Positions 18,260 through 27,848 are shown, counted from the first letter of the stretch. The stretch is 64,000 nucleotides of DNA from Polyangiaceae bacterium (GCA_019637265.1 JAHBVY010000002.1:310001-374000), one strand, 5' to 3'. Program-made: numbers and translations. Notes: a model not told the origin generated them from the sequence alone.

Positions 18260-19884
18260 TGCCCATCCTGCTCTTCGTCCTCGTCTTCGCGCTGCTCGGC
18301 GCGCCGGTGTTCGCGGTGATGGCCGGCACCACCGAGCTCGCGTGGCTGCTCCACGGCAACGAGAACCAGCGCTTCGTGCGCTTCTTGGCGCCGGACGTCC
18401 TCGACAACCGCTTCGCGGGCTCGCCCATCTTGGTGACGGTGCCGCTCTTCACGCTGGTCGGCTACCTGATGGCCGAGAGCAAGACGCCGCAGCGCCTGGT
18501 GCGCGCCTCCACGGCCTTCTTTGGTTGGCTGCCGGGCGGCCTCGCCATCGTGTGCATCTTCGCGAGCGCGTTCTTCACCACGCTCACCGGCGGCAGCGCG
18601 GTCACCATCGTGGCCATCGGGGCGCTCCTCTACCCGGCGCTCAAGGCCAGCGGCTACCCAGAGAAATACTCGCTCGGCCTGATCATGACCGGCGGTAGTC
18701 TGGGCCTCTTACTACCTCCGTCACTGCCCATCTTGGTCTACTCGCTGGTCGCGGGCATCGACTTCACCAAGGCCTTCAAGGCGACGCTGATCCCCGGCGG
18801 CCTCATCATGCTGCTGCTCAGCCTGCACGCCATCTACGTCGCGAAGAAGCACAACATCCCGCGCACCAAGCCCAACTTGGCCGAGATGGGCAGCTCCCTG
18901 TGGGCCGTGAAGTGGGAGCTGTTGATCCCCGTGATCATCCTGGGCGGCCTCTTCACCGGCGTCACCTCCATCGACGAGATCGCGGCGATGGCGGCGCTCT
19001 ACGTGTTCGTGATCGAGGTGTGGGTCTACAAGGACCTGAAGCTCAAGGACATCCCGCGCATCGTGAAGAGCGCGATCGCGCTGGCCGGCGCCCTGATCCT
19101 CATCATGGCGATGGCAGTGGCCCTGACCAACTACGTCGTCAACGAGCAGATCCCGAGGAAGCTGTTCGACTGGGTGACGGGCATGGGCGTGACCGAGACG
19201 TGGCACTTCCTGATCACGCTCAACGTGTTCCTGTACGTGCAGGGCATGTTCATGGATGGCTTCAGCTCCATCCTGGTGGCGGTGCCGCTGCTCATCCCGT
19301 TCGCGGCCAAGTTCGGCATCTCGCCCTTCCACCTGGCGATGATGTTCCTCTTGAACCTGGAGATAGCCTACCTGAGCCCGCCGCTCGGGCAGAACCTGTT
19401 CGTCGCCAGCTTCCGCTTCAACCGCCCCATGGCGCAGCTGTACCGAGTGGCGGTGCCGTTCATCGGAGTGCTGATCATCGGCCTCGTGATCTTGATGACG
19501 GTGCCCAAGCTCTCCACCGTGGCGATCGAGCCGGACATCGCCAAGGCCAAGGCGGAGGCCGCGAAGTACGAGGAGCCGCCGCGCGAGGCTTGGCTGATGG
19601 AGTGCGTCCAAGAGGATCGCAACAACCCGCTGCCGTGCTCGGATGAGGACAAGCAGAAGTGGGCGCACCTCTACGGCAAGGCGGACGCAGGAGCCGAGAC
19701 CGACGCCGACGACTGGGGCGACGAAGACGACTGGGACGACGAGGACGAAGACGAGGACAGCGACGCCCAGGAGGCTGACGCTGGAGCCGACCAGGGCGCT
19801 GACGACGCGGGCTCGGCGGACGGCGACGACGCCAGTGACGAGGACGACGACTTCGACGACGATCTCGATGACGAGGACGAGTAG
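18259..19884 (+). CDS. dctM: TRAP transporter large permease DctM with acidic C-terminal tail
   Basis: The first about 430 residues are the multi-helix DctM core, with family blocks such as FASAFFTTLTGGSAVTIVAIG and GGSLGLLLPPSLPILVYS, and a late LNLEIAYLSPPLGQNLF loop. After the last helix there is a roughly 110-residue extension, whose final 70 are dominated by Asp and Glu. DctM is the sodium-driven channel subunit in the inner membrane. A hairpin immediately after the stop codon closes the operon. Confidence 0.95.
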   Translation: MPILLFVLVFALLGAPVFAVMAGTTELAWLLHGNENQRFVRFLAPDVLDNRFAGSPILVTVPLFTLVGYLMAESKTPQRLVRASTAFFGWLPGGLAIVCIFASAFFTTLTGGSAVTIVAIGALLYPALKASGYPEKYSLGLIMTGGSLGLLLPPSLPILVYSLVAGIDFTKAFKATLIPGGLIMLLLSLHAIYVAKKHNIPRTKPNLAEMGSSLWAVKWELLIPVIILGGLFTGVTSIDEIAAMAALYVFVIEVWVYKDLKLKDIPRIVKSAIALAGALILIMAMAVALTNYVVNEQIPRKLFDWVTGMGVTETWHFLITLNVFLYVQGMFMDGFSSILVAVPLLIPFAAKFGISPFHLAMMFLLNLEIAYLSPPLGQNLFVASFRFNRPMAQLYRVAVPFIGVLIIGLVILMTVPKLSTVAIEPDIAKAKAEAAKYEEPPREAWLMECVQEDRNNPLPCSDEDKQKWAHLYGKADAGAETDADDWGDEDDWDDEDEDEDSDAQEADAGADQGADDAGSADGDDASDEDDDFDDDLDDEDE

Positions 19885-19906
19885 GGGCAGGCCGCCGTGC
19901 CTGCCC
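19885..19906. terminator. Hairpin after dctM, GTAGGGGC family
   Basis: GGGCAGGC and GCCTGCCC pair around CGCCGT, beginning directly after the dctM TAG. No T-tract follows, so termination would be weak or factor-dependent. It lies between convergent genes. Confidence 0.55.
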
Positions 19907-19955
19907 GTTCGCGACGTCTACGGCGTCCGGGTGCCGACAGAATTCTCAATGACGC

Positions 19956-21392
19956 TCAAATGCTCCGCGCCTTCCAGGTGCCGCGCTTGAAGTACCACGC
20001 CATCACCACGGTCAGCAGGAAGACGTAGATCACCGCGGCTGACCAGATCCCCATCAGCCCGAAGTCCAGCGTGATGCCGAGCACCCAGGCGATGGGCACC
20101 AGGCACAGGAAGTGGAGGAACAGCTCCACCACCATCACGAACACCGACTCACCCGCGCCGAACAGCGCCTGCGTCAGGATCATCCCGACGGCGATCATCG
20201 GGGTGATGATGCCCATCATGCGCATCGGCCCGATGGCGACGGCGAGCACATCGGGGTTGTCGTTGAAGAACATCACCGCCTCACGCGGGAACACCACGCC
20301 CTCCAGGAAGCCCACCACGCCGAAGATGATGAGCCCGAGGCGCACCGAGACCCAACCGAAGCGCTCCGCTTGGTCCGGTTTGCGCTCCCCCATCGACTGA
20401 CTCACGAGGGTCGCCGTGGCGGTGCCGAAGGCGAGGCAGGCGGTGAACGTCAGCTTCAAGATGGAGACGATGACCGAGGTGGCGGCGAGGTTGTGCGAGG
20501 TGCCGCCCGCGTTTTGGTCCAGCTTGCTGACGATCACGCTGAACAGGAAGAAGCCCATCATCACCGCGATGGTGGCGATGGCGCTGGGGATGCTGAGGCG
20601 CAGGATGGCCCACACCACCTGCTTGCTGCGCTCGCGCACGTCGAAGGGCTTGAACACCTTGCGGTAGCTGCCCTTCATGGCCCAGCCCACCATCACCGCC
20701 AGGCCAATCCAAGTGCACAGCGCGTCAGCCAGGCCCGCGCCTTCAATCCCCATGCGCGGGAACCCGAATTTACCGAAGATGAGCAGCCAGCACACCACGA
20801 CGTTGATGGCGTTCATGATGATCGCGCTCACGAGGTGGATGTGGGTCTTGCCCAGGCCATCGAAGAAGGCCTTGAAGCTGAAGGTGATCACCATCGAGGC
20901 GATCCCGAGCAGCCGGTAGTTCAAGAAGCCCTGCGCCGCCGCGCGAACCTCCGGGTTGCTGAGCGACACCTCGAGGATCCAAGGCGTGGAGAGGTAAGCG
21001 AGCGCCGTGGCGATGACGCTGGCCACCAGCGAGAACAGCCAGCTGTTCACCAGCACCGCCCCGCTCGCCCGCGTGTTCCCTTCGGCGAAGCGGCGCGCGG
21101 CGATCGCCTGGGTCCCCACCGAGATGGCGCTCAGCGAGCCGCCGAACAACCACAGCAAGATGAGCGACGGGAACAGCGCCGCTTGGGCGGTGGAGCGCTC
21201 GGGCTCCGGTAGCCAGCCGAAGAAGTAGTTGTTCGTCTCATTGACGAAGCTCTGGCTGAGCATCGCGATCACGGTGGGCGCCGCGATCTTCAGCACCAAG
21301 CCGTAAGGGTTCTTGCTGGTGTCGATCTTGTGGACGTCCAGCTCGCTGGGAGCCGCCGTCGGCGAAGAGCACTCGTTCGAGCTCGGGGGCAT
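19956..21392 (-). CDS. MATE family multidrug/sodium antiporter
   Basis: This 478-aa protein has about 12 predicted membrane helices in two homologous halves. MATE features include PTVIAMLSQSFVNETNNYFFG at the N-terminus, the IGTQ-like SVGTQAIAARRFAEGN loop, and the second-half SQSMGERKPDQAERFG loop. MATE proteins export cationic drugs or metabolites using Na+ or H+. About 30 hydrophilic residues precede helix 1, slightly longer than usual. The gene is convergent with dctM and not in an obvious operon. The substrate is not deducible. Confidence 0.92.
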   Translation of the reverse strand: MPPSSNECSSPTAAPSELDVHKIDTSKNPYGLVLKIAAPTVIAMLSQSFVNETNNYFFGWLPEPERSTAQAALFPSLILLWLFGGSLSAISVGTQAIAARRFAEGNTRASGAVLVNSWLFSLVASVIATALAYLSTPWILEVSLSNPEVRAAAQGFLNYRLLGIASMVITFSFKAFFDGLGKTHIHLVSAIIMNAINVVVCWLLIFGKFGFPRMGIEGAGLADALCTWIGLAVMVGWAMKGSYRKVFKPFDVRERSKQVVWAILRLSIPSAIATIAVMMGFFLFSVIVSKLDQNAGGTSHNLAATSVIVSILKLTFTACLAFGTATATLVSQSMGERKPDQAERFGWVSVRLGLIIFGVVGFLEGVVFPREAVMFFNDNPDVLAVAIGPMRMMGIITPMIAVGMILTQALFGAGESVFVMVVELFLHFLCLVPIAWVLGITLDFGLMGIWSAAVIYVFLLTVVMAWYFKRGTWKARSI

Positions 21393-21590
21393 GGTCTTCG
21401 GAGGTCTCTAGGCGTGGAGCCGACCCATCTTCTGGCTCGGAGTGTCCGCGGCTTTCAGCGGGCTCAGGAGCTGGCCTCGCGGCGTTCTCGCAGCGAGGCG
21501 GCTTTGGCTCGGGGCCCGGCTCGGGGACGCCGAGCGTTCTTGGCCCGGAGCTTTAGAGCGGACGAGTGAGGGCGAGCAAGCTCCACCACC

Positions 21591-21632
21591 AAAAAAGCGT
21601 TGGGGCCCGCGTCGCTGAGCGACGCGAGCCCC
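21591..21632 (-). terminator. Rho-independent terminator of the dual-kinase gene
   Basis: Read on the minus strand, the gene ending at 21660 is followed by a stem of GGGGC and GCGTCGC against GCGACGC and GCCCC (21632 to 21602, with CC opposite GA as a mismatch), then six T residues (21596-21591). The rest of the 21393-21590 gap holds no convincing ORF. Confidence 0.85.
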
Positions 21633-21659
21633 GGATACAGGCCGGTATTGCCCGTGCGC

Positions 21660-24600
21660 CTACTTCAGGGCGATCGCTTCCTTACCGCCGTACATCTGGA
21701 GCAGCTGGCGCGCCTCGCCCGAGTCGGGGTGATCTTTCAGGAGCTCGCTCAGCGTCTTCACCGCTTGCTCACGCTGCCCCACCGCGCGCTGCATCCGCGC
21801 GAGGTGCACCCGCGCCTCCGCCTCCTTGGTGAGCTCCGCCCACTGCTTCGCCACGCGATGCGCCTCGCCCCAGGCCTTCATCTGCGCCGCCGCCTCCGTC
21901 CAGGCCTTGAGCACGGCGGGGTCCTTGCGGTGGTTGCGGCCCAGCTTGCGGATCTGGTTGAAGCCCTTGATGCGCTGGCCCGCCTTCATCATCTCTTGCG
22001 CCTGCGCGAGCTCCTCGGCGACACCCGCGCTGGGTGACACCGCGCTCGCCAGGAGCGGCGCCGAAGCAGCGACCGGCGTCGGCTCGGCGACGGGGTCGGC
22101 GCCCTCCTTCAGCTCCGCCGAGGCGTCGTCACCCTCCGTCTGAGCGACCTCCTTGGGCGCGTCCTCCTGCGCAGCGGACGGATCGTCATCCACCTGATCG
22201 CCCATCTCCGCCTCATCGGGCGTGGGCGCGGCGGCGAGCTCAGTGCCGTCTTCCGCCTCCTCGTCACTCGCGCTCTCGTCGAAGGATTCGGGCGCCTCCT
22301 CGAGGGTCGCCACCGGTTGCTCCGCCGCTTCGCCTGGTGACTGCCCGAACAGCGCCAGCGCCTTGCCGCGCAGGTTCGGATCGGAGGCGCCGAAGATGGC
22401 CGCGCCAGCGACCGCGATGCCGAGCGCCGCCACCACGCCGGTCGCGATCGCGCGCCGGCGCCGCTGACGCAGCGCGGGCTCCTTCAGCGCGCTGTCGAGC
22501 GCCTCGCGCAGCTCTTCGGCGGACTGATAGCGTTGGTCAGGGGAGTTGGCGAGTGACTTCTGGACGGTGTTGTCGAACATGACGGGGAATCCTCGGGTTG
22601 GTGCCCTCTGCCGGAGGCGCTCCGGGGGGACCCGGAGCTTCTGGTCGAGGAGCGCGACGATGGTGGTTCTTGCGTGAGGGAGCCGGCCGCAGGCCAGCTC
22701 GTAGAGGACGGCGCCCAGCGCGTAGACGTCGCTGCGCTCGTCTGTTTCCCCGCGGATTTGCTCGGGGGCCATGTACTCGGGGGTGCCGATCAAGTGGAGC
22801 GCGCCGTCCTCGGCTGGCAGCGAAGCGCCCAGCTTGGCGACGCCGAAGTCGAGCAGCTTGATCGCGCCGTCGCGGGTGAGCATCAGGTTCCCCGGCGTGA
22901 TGTCGCGGTGGATGATGCCGCGCCCGTGCGCCGCGCTGAGCGCCCGCGCCGCTTGTACGCCGATGCGCGCCACCTCACGCCACGGCATCGGGCCGTCGCG
23001 CTCGAGCAGCTGACGCAGCGTCTCCCCCTCCAGGAGCTCCATGGCGTAGTACGGCCGGCCGCCGCGGCTCACGCCAAAGTCATACAGGGTGACCAGGTTC
23101 TCGTGACGCAGGCTGGCGAAGGAGCGCGCCTCCTCGGTGAAGCGCTCGAGCTCCGCCTCCGAGAGGCGGTCCGCCGGGAGCAGTTTCAACGCGACGCTGC
23201 GCCGCAGATCGAGGTGCTCCGCCTCGTACACCTCACCCATGGCGCCGCTCGCGATGCGGCGCACCAAGCGGTAACGGGTACCTGGCAGGCACTGGGGGTC
23301 CTCTTCAGCGCGCTCGGTTGGCTGCGGAGCGGGAGCCTCACGCCCTGAGGCAGCGCCGCCCGGCGCGTGCGCCTGGACCAACCCCCCCCCGATCGAGGAG
23401 CGCTCCTCGGGGACTAGCTCGAGGGTGCCCCCTTGAGCGCTTCGTGAGCTAATCTGACCAGTGGCCTCACCGCTCACGCCGCCTGCGCTGGCCTGACTGG
23501 CGGTGTCATCGCCCACGCTCAGTGAGGAAGACTGCTCAGCAGCGTCTGACGCACCCTGTGAGGTTTGCTGTCCATCGGAGACCCCCGGAGCGCCCTCGGC
23601 CGCGCCAGCTGCCTCGCTCTGCGGTGGCGCTGGCGACGCGGGCAAGGCGCGCGGCAGCGTCTCCGCCTTGCGCATCACCGCCACCAAGCGCGCGAACTCC
23701 GCGCGGCTCCGCGCCGGCTCGCTGGGGTAGAGCCGCGACATCAGGTGCGCGATCCGCGAGCGCACGCTGGTGTCGCCGTTCGCCAGTGAGGGCGCCTGCT
23801 TCAAGAGCCGCACCAGATCCGTCACCGCCTCCGCGGCGTTCGCGTAGCGATCGGCCAGCGCCGGCGCCGTCATGCGCGCGATGATGACGTCGAGCTCACG
23901 CGGCACCCCCAGCTCCGGCATGAGCGGCGGCGGGTTACGCTGCCCGGCGCCGACGCGCGCCAGGTGCTCGCTGGCGTCCCCCTGGAGGAAGCGCCGCCCC
24001 GCGACCAGCTCCCACAGGATGATGCCCGCCGCGTAAATATCCGCAGGGATACCCCCGGGCGTCTCGTTGGCCACCTCGGGCGCTACGTAGCCCGGCTTGG
24101 CGAACACGATGCCCGCCACCGTCTGGCAACGACGGTTCTCACCGCGCGCGGTGCCGAAGTCGATGAGCTTCAGGTCGCCCGCGTAGCCCACCATGATGTT
24201 CTGCGGGCTGAGGTCGCGGTGCACGATGCCGAGCGGCCTGCCATGGGCGTCCGTGCGACCGTGCACGTGGGCGAGCGCGTCACACAGGGTGACCGCCATC
24301 GCCACCGCGTCGGGCCAACCGATCTCGAATTTTAGCTGCAGCGCGCGGGTGCGCACCTCGCTCAGGTTGCGACCCTCCACGTACTCGACTACTACGTAAG
24401 GCTGACCACCGGCGTCGTTCTTCGCCTCGAGGATCTGCGCCACCCCTGGGTGCGCGAGCTGCGCCTGGATGCGCGCCTCGTCGAGGAAGCGCGCGAGGAA
24501 GGAGCGATCCCCCGCGTGGTCGCGCCGGATGAGCTTCACCACCGAGGGACGCTCCGCGCCCTCGATGCCCGCCGTCGTGGCGAGGTAGACCTCCCCCATC

Positions 24601-24788
24601 CCGCCCCGCGCCAGTTGGCGCAGCAAGGTCAGGTGTGCGAAGCGCCGAGGCAGCCCCTGCGCCGCCAGCGCCGCCGCGAAGCTGGCGTCGTCGGACGCGA
24701 GTCGCCGCGAGCTCGCCGCGGCCTCACCCGGCTCCGCTGAAAAGCCTAGTGATTTCGCTGAGTTAGCATCAATGCCTGGCGCTGCCAT
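21660..24788 (-). CDS. Membrane Ser/Thr protein kinase with two complete kinase domains
   Basis: ATG 24788 is preferred to an upstream TTG (24824). Kinase 1 (about 53-330) has the Gly loop ARGGMGEVYLA, Lys85, HRDLSPQN (189-197) and DFG at 210. Kinase 2 (about 505-770) has ASGAMGEVYEA, Lys535, HRDITPGN (627-634) and DFG at 647. Both therefore keep the residues needed for catalysis. A Ser/Ala/Gly-rich linker of about 150 residues joins them. A single membrane helix (about 781-800), an acidic Pro/Ala segment and TPR-like C-terminal helices follow. Hanks-type kinases are common in Myxococcota, but two intact catalytic domains in one chain are rare. A U-tract terminator follows the gene. Confidence 0.93.
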   Translation of the reverse strand: MAAPGIDANSAKSLGFSAEPGEAAASSRRLASDDASFAAALAAQGLPRRFAHLTLLRQLARGGMGEVYLATTAGIEGAERPSVVKLIRRDHAGDRSFLARFLDEARIQAQLAHPGVAQILEAKNDAGGQPYVVVEYVEGRNLSEVRTRALQLKFEIGWPDAVAMAVTLCDALAHVHGRTDAHGRPLGIVHRDLSPQNIMVGYAGDLKLIDFGTARGENRRCQTVAGIVFAKPGYVAPEVANETPGGIPADIYAAGIILWELVAGRRFLQGDASEHLARVGAGQRNPPPLMPELGVPRELDVIIARMTAPALADRYANAAEAVTDLVRLLKQAPSLANGDTSVRSRIAHLMSRLYPSEPARSRAEFARLVAVMRKAETLPRALPASPAPPQSEAAGAAEGAPGVSDGQQTSQGASDAAEQSSSLSVGDDTASQASAGGVSGEATGQISSRSAQGGTLELVPEERSSIGGGLVQAHAPGGAASGREAPAPQPTERAEEDPQCLPGTRYRLVRRIASGAMGEVYEAEHLDLRRSVALKLLPADRLSEAELERFTEEARSFASLRHENLVTLYDFGVSRGGRPYYAMELLEGETLRQLLERDGPMPWREVARIGVQAARALSAAHGRGIIHRDITPGNLMLTRDGAIKLLDFGVAKLGASLPAEDGALHLIGTPEYMAPEQIRGETDERSDVYALGAVLYELACGRLPHARTTIVALLDQKLRVPPERLRQRAPTRGFPVMFDNTVQKSLANSPDQRYQSAEELREALDSALKEPALRQRRRRAIATGVVAALGIAVAGAAIFGASDPNLRGKALALFGQSPGEAAEQPVATLEEAPESFDESASDEEAEDGTELAAAPTPDEAEMGDQVDDDPSAAQEDAPKEVAQTEGDDASAELKEGADPVAEPTPVAASAPLLASAVSPSAGVAEELAQAQEMMKAGQRIKGFNQIRKLGRNHRKDPAVLKAWTEAAAQMKAWGEAHRVAKQWAELTKEAEARVHLARMQRAVGQREQAVKTLSELLKDHPDSGEARQLLQMYGGKEAIALK

Positions 24789-24951
24789 GGCGCCAACTTG
24801 CCCGAGATGCCGGACGGCGGACAAAAAAGCGGGGCCGCGGCGCGCTCGCCTCCCTACCGAGCGCGCGGGGCGGCGAGCGCCATTCGGATGAGTGAAGGTC
24901 GCGGGGAATCAAGCGAGCGCCTCCCGGGTTGTCTCGCCCTGCCCGGGCTGT

Positions 24952-25470
24952 ATGCTCGGCGCCCCAAGGCCACCCATGCTCGCCCCGCCCCGCCCTGCCG
25001 CTTCAGCTGAGCCCCCCTCAGCGTCCGTGCGCCGTGGCGATCTTGGCGGCACACGTGCGGCCCGCGCGCACGGTCTCCATCACACCTCGCGCCTGTGGCC
25101 AGCGCTGCGGCTGCTGGGGCTCACGCTCGTCGCCTGGGCGCTGTTCGGAGCGAGCCCGGCGCTGGCCTCCCCGCTCGCGCCGATGTGTGGCGCGGACGCC
25201 AGCTCGGTGGACGCGCCGCCCGCGGCGCCGCTGTTCGCCGACGGCGGGGAGATTGGTGGGGGCTGCTCGGAGAAGCTGCTCCGCCTGCTCGATATCGGGC
25301 ACTCACAAGATGAGCCCTCGGCGCCGTTCGCGCTCCCGGCGGGAGATCACGCGGTGCTGCTGAGCGGTGAGCCAGGGTACGTCAGCGTGAGCTGGTTGAT
25401 CGCGGCGGCGCCGATCACAGAGCTCGCTCCGGTGAGCATCCAGACAGGCATCTTCAGACCCCCGCGCTGA
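24952..25470 (+). CDS. Hypothetical secreted protein
   Basis: Not recognised. Several in-frame starts exist; ATG 24952 or 24976 gives a long Pro/Arg-rich n-region before the hydrophobic segment LRLLGLTLVAWALFGASPALAS, which ends in a likely signal-peptidase site. The mature part is only about 100 residues, with two Cys (MCGAD and GGCSEK). It lies between the divergent dual-kinase gene and the triple-DsbA gene; the latter could act on its Cys pair, but that is speculation. Codon usage is like its neighbours. Confidence 0.5.
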   Translation: MLGAPRPPMLAPPRPAASAEPPSASVRRGDLGGTRAARAHGLHHTSRLWPALRLLGLTLVAWALFGASPALASPLAPMCGADASSVDAPPAAPLFADGGEIGGGCSEKLLRLLDIGHSQDEPSAPFALPAGDHAVLLSGEPGYVSVSWLIAAAPITELAPVSIQTGIFRPPR

Positions 25471-25601
25471 GCGTGGTGTGCCCGAGGTGGTCGGTGAAAT
25501 GGCGGCGCCCCGCTGTCTTGCGTGGGGTGCTCCGCGTGAGCGCCACTGACCATCGCCACACCGCGAGCCAACGCTCGAAGCTCATTTGAAGCGCACGTGG
25601 A

Positions 25602-25645
25602 GCGTCGCCCAGCGACGCGCGCGAGCCCTCACGACGGTCGTGAGG
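25602..25645. promoter_or_regulatory. Two adjacent hairpins in the leader of the first triple-DsbA gene
   Basis: GCGTCGC-CCA-GCGACGC (25602-25618) and CCTCACGA-CGG-TCGTGAGG (25627-25645) are perfect short-loop stems about 80-120 bases before ATG 25726. No T-tract follows. They may mark the end of the preceding transcript or a structured 5' leader. The rest of 25471-25725 shows no ORF. Confidence 0.5.
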
Positions 25646-25725
25646 CCGCGATCCGTTTCGTGGCGCCGAGAGGCGTCACCTAGCTCGTCCGGAGTCATCC
25701 GGCGAATCCAGGAGACCAACGAATC

Positions 25726-27681
25726 ATGAATAAAGGAACAGCCATCATCGGCTTCTTCCTCTGCTTTTTAGCGGGGATGGGGCTGATGTACTCCGTCGAT
25801 CGGAGTCGTGGTGTGTCGATCGCGAGCGAGGGGGCCAAGGGAGCTCCTGGGAGCGCCATCCCCTCTCACGCGAACCTCGTCATCCCCGTCACGAACGACG
25901 ACCCCAGCTGGGGTAACCCCGACGCGCTCGTGACCATCGTCGAGTTCAGCGACTTCGAGTGCCCCTTCTGCGGCCGCGTCGTCCCGACGCTCGAGCAGAT
26001 CAAGCAGACCTACACCAAGGACCAGGTCCGCATCGTCTGGAAGAACCAGCCGCTGTCCTTCCACAAGGCGGCGCGCCCCGCGGCCGAGGCGGCGCAGACC
26101 GTCTTCGCGCTCGGCGGCAACGACGCGTTCTGGAAGTTCCACGACAAGGCCTTCGCCAACATGAAGGCGCTGAACGACGCGAACTTCGAGGCCTGGGCTG
26201 GCGAGGTCGGCGTCGACGTCGCCAAGTTCAAGGCGGACTACACGGCGAAGAAGCACGCCGCCAAGGTCGAGGGCGACATCAAGGTGGCCATGGCGGTCGG
26301 CGCCAACGGCACCCCCGCGTTCCGCATCAACGGCGTGGAGCTGAGCGGCGCGCAGCCGTTCGAGAAGTTCAAGGAGGTCATCGACGCGCAGCTGAAGGAG
26401 GCCGAGGCCCTCTTGGCGACCAAGGTCGCGCGCAGCGAGATCTACCCGCAGCTCCTGCAGAAGAACCAGAAGGCCGCCCCCGCTCCGGAGAAGGCGCCCA
26501 CGCCGCAGCCCGAGGCGGAGGACACCACGGTGTGGCGCGTGCCGGTCGAGGCGCACAACCCCGTCAAGGGTCCGAAGGACGCGCTCGTGACCATCATCGA
26601 GTTCAGCGACTACCAGTGCCCCTTCTGCCAGCGCGTGGAAGCGACGATGAAGCAGATCACCGACACCTACCCGAACGACGTGCGGATCGTGTGGAAGGAC
26701 AACGCGCTCCCGTTCCACCCGCGCGCCAAGCCCGCGGCCGCCCTGGCCCGCGTGGCGCGTGAGAAGAAGGGCGACGCCGGCTACTGGACCGCGCACGCGG
26801 CGCTGTTCGAGAGCCACCCGAAGTTCGAGGACCAAGACCTCGAGGCCGTCTCGAGCAAGGTGGGCATCCCTTGGGCCGAGGTGAAGAAGGCGATCGACAC
26901 CGGCAAGTACGACAAGGTCATCCAAGCTGACATGGACCTGGCTGCCGACACCGCCGCCCGTGGCACCCCGCACTTCTTCATCAACGGTCGGCGCCTGAGC
27001 GGCGCGCAGCCGTTCGACAAGTTCAAGTCGCTGATCGACGAGGAGCTGACCAAGGCCAAGGCCATGGTCGCCAGCGGCACGCCGAAGGCGAAGGTCTACG
27101 ACGAGCTGATGAAGAACGCGAAGGGCCCGCCCCCGCCGGAGCGCAAGGAAGTGGGCCCCGCCCCCGCGACCGCTCCCTACAAGGGGAAGAAGGACGCGAA
27201 GGTCGTGATCCACGAGTTCAGCGACTTCGAGTGCCCCTTCTGCGGCCGCGTGAACCCCACGCTGAAGCAGGTCATCGACGAGTACGGCGACCGCGTGAAG
27301 ATCGTGTGGCGCAACCTCCCGCTCCCGTTCCACAAGAACGCGGACCTGGCGGCTCAAGCGGCGCACGAGGCGCAGGCTCAGAAGGGCAACGACGGCTTCT
27401 GGCAGTACCACGACAAGCTGTTCGAGAATCAGCAGAAGGGCCTGACGCGTGACACCCTCGAGGCGATCGCGCAGGAGATGCAGCTCGACATGACCAAGTT
27501 CAAGGCGGCGCTCGACCAGGGCACGCACAAGAAGAAGGTCGACGATGACAAGGCGGAGGCGGAGAAGGCGGGCGTGCGTGGCACCCCTGGCTTCGTCGTG
27601 AACGGCTACTTCATCAGCGGCGCGCAGCCCTTCAGCGCGTTCAAGAAGACCATCGACTTGGCGCTGAAAGAGGTGAAGTAA
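25726..27681 (+). CDS. Membrane-anchored protein with three fused DsbA-like thioredoxin domains
   Basis: ATG 25726 starts an N-terminal hydrophobic anchor (about 7-24, with no lipobox). Three repeats of about 200 residues follow, each beginning near PxALVTI.EFSD and containing a CPFC active site (C79, C298, C503) and a cis-Pro motif (GTPAF, GTPHF, GTPGF) before an INGxxxSGAQPF block. These are hallmarks of the DsbA_4/thioredoxin_4 group, which catalyses disulfide exchange outside the cytoplasm. Pro/Lys-rich linkers join the domains. All three redox sites are intact. The next gene encodes a second three-domain protein. A strong terminator follows. Confidence 0.93.
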   Translation: MNKGTAIIGFFLCFLAGMGLMYSVDRSRGVSIASEGAKGAPGSAIPSHANLVIPVTNDDPSWGNPDALVTIVEFSDFECPFCGRVVPTLEQIKQTYTKDQVRIVWKNQPLSFHKAARPAAEAAQTVFALGGNDAFWKFHDKAFANMKALNDANFEAWAGEVGVDVAKFKADYTAKKHAAKVEGDIKVAMAVGANGTPAFRINGVELSGAQPFEKFKEVIDAQLKEAEALLATKVARSEIYPQLLQKNQKAAPAPEKAPTPQPEAEDTTVWRVPVEAHNPVKGPKDALVTIIEFSDYQCPFCQRVEATMKQITDTYPNDVRIVWKDNALPFHPRAKPAAALARVAREKKGDAGYWTAHAALFESHPKFEDQDLEAVSSKVGIPWAEVKKAIDTGKYDKVIQADMDLAADTAARGTPHFFINGRRLSGAQPFDKFKSLIDEELTKAKAMVASGTPKAKVYDELMKNAKGPPPPERKEVGPAPATAPYKGKKDAKVVIHEFSDFECPFCGRVNPTLKQVIDEYGDRVKIVWRNLPLPFHKNADLAAQAAHEAQAQKGNDGFWQYHDKLFENQQKGLTRDTLEAIAQEMQLDMTKFKAALDQGTHKKKVDDDKAEAEKAGVRGTPGFVVNGYFISGAQPFSAFKKTIDLALKEVK

Positions 27682-27738
27682 AGTCACCTGACTACCCTGC
27701 AGCCGCTGTCTGATAGCGGCTTGCAGGGACCGAACGAT

Positions 27739-27776
27739 GAGCCGCGTGGCCTCGCCGCGCGGCTCTCGTCTTTTTG
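27739..27776 (+). terminator. Rho-independent terminator after the first triple-DsbA gene
   Basis: GAGCCGCG (27739-27746) pairs with CGCGGCTC (27757-27764), followed by TCGTCTTTTTG. A further stem, CCCTGCAGCCGCT with AGCGGCTTGCAGGG, lies just upstream (27699-27728), so the end is doubly structured. Confidence 0.88.
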
Positions 27777-27803
27777 TTCACCGCTGGATGGGATGCGCTC
27801 GGA

Positions 27804-27848
27804 GCAGCGCTACCAAGCGCTGCCATGCGGTTCGCGGCTTTTTGTTTT
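27804..27848 (+). terminator. Second hairpin with T-rich trailer in the triple-DsbA gap
   Basis: GCAGCGCT-ACCA-AGCGCTGC (27804-27823) is a perfect stem followed about 16 bases later by CTTTTTGTTTTG. The 312-base gap 27682-27993 thus holds two or three hairpins and one copy of the C-tract/TTTGGCAG repeat (27847-27872), and no supported gene. Confidence 0.55.

Noticed and set aside
25768..27687. 639-codon minus-strand frame across the first triple-DsbA gene
   Set aside because: It mirrors the high-GC codon pattern of the true gene; the sense strand has three intact thioredoxin domains.
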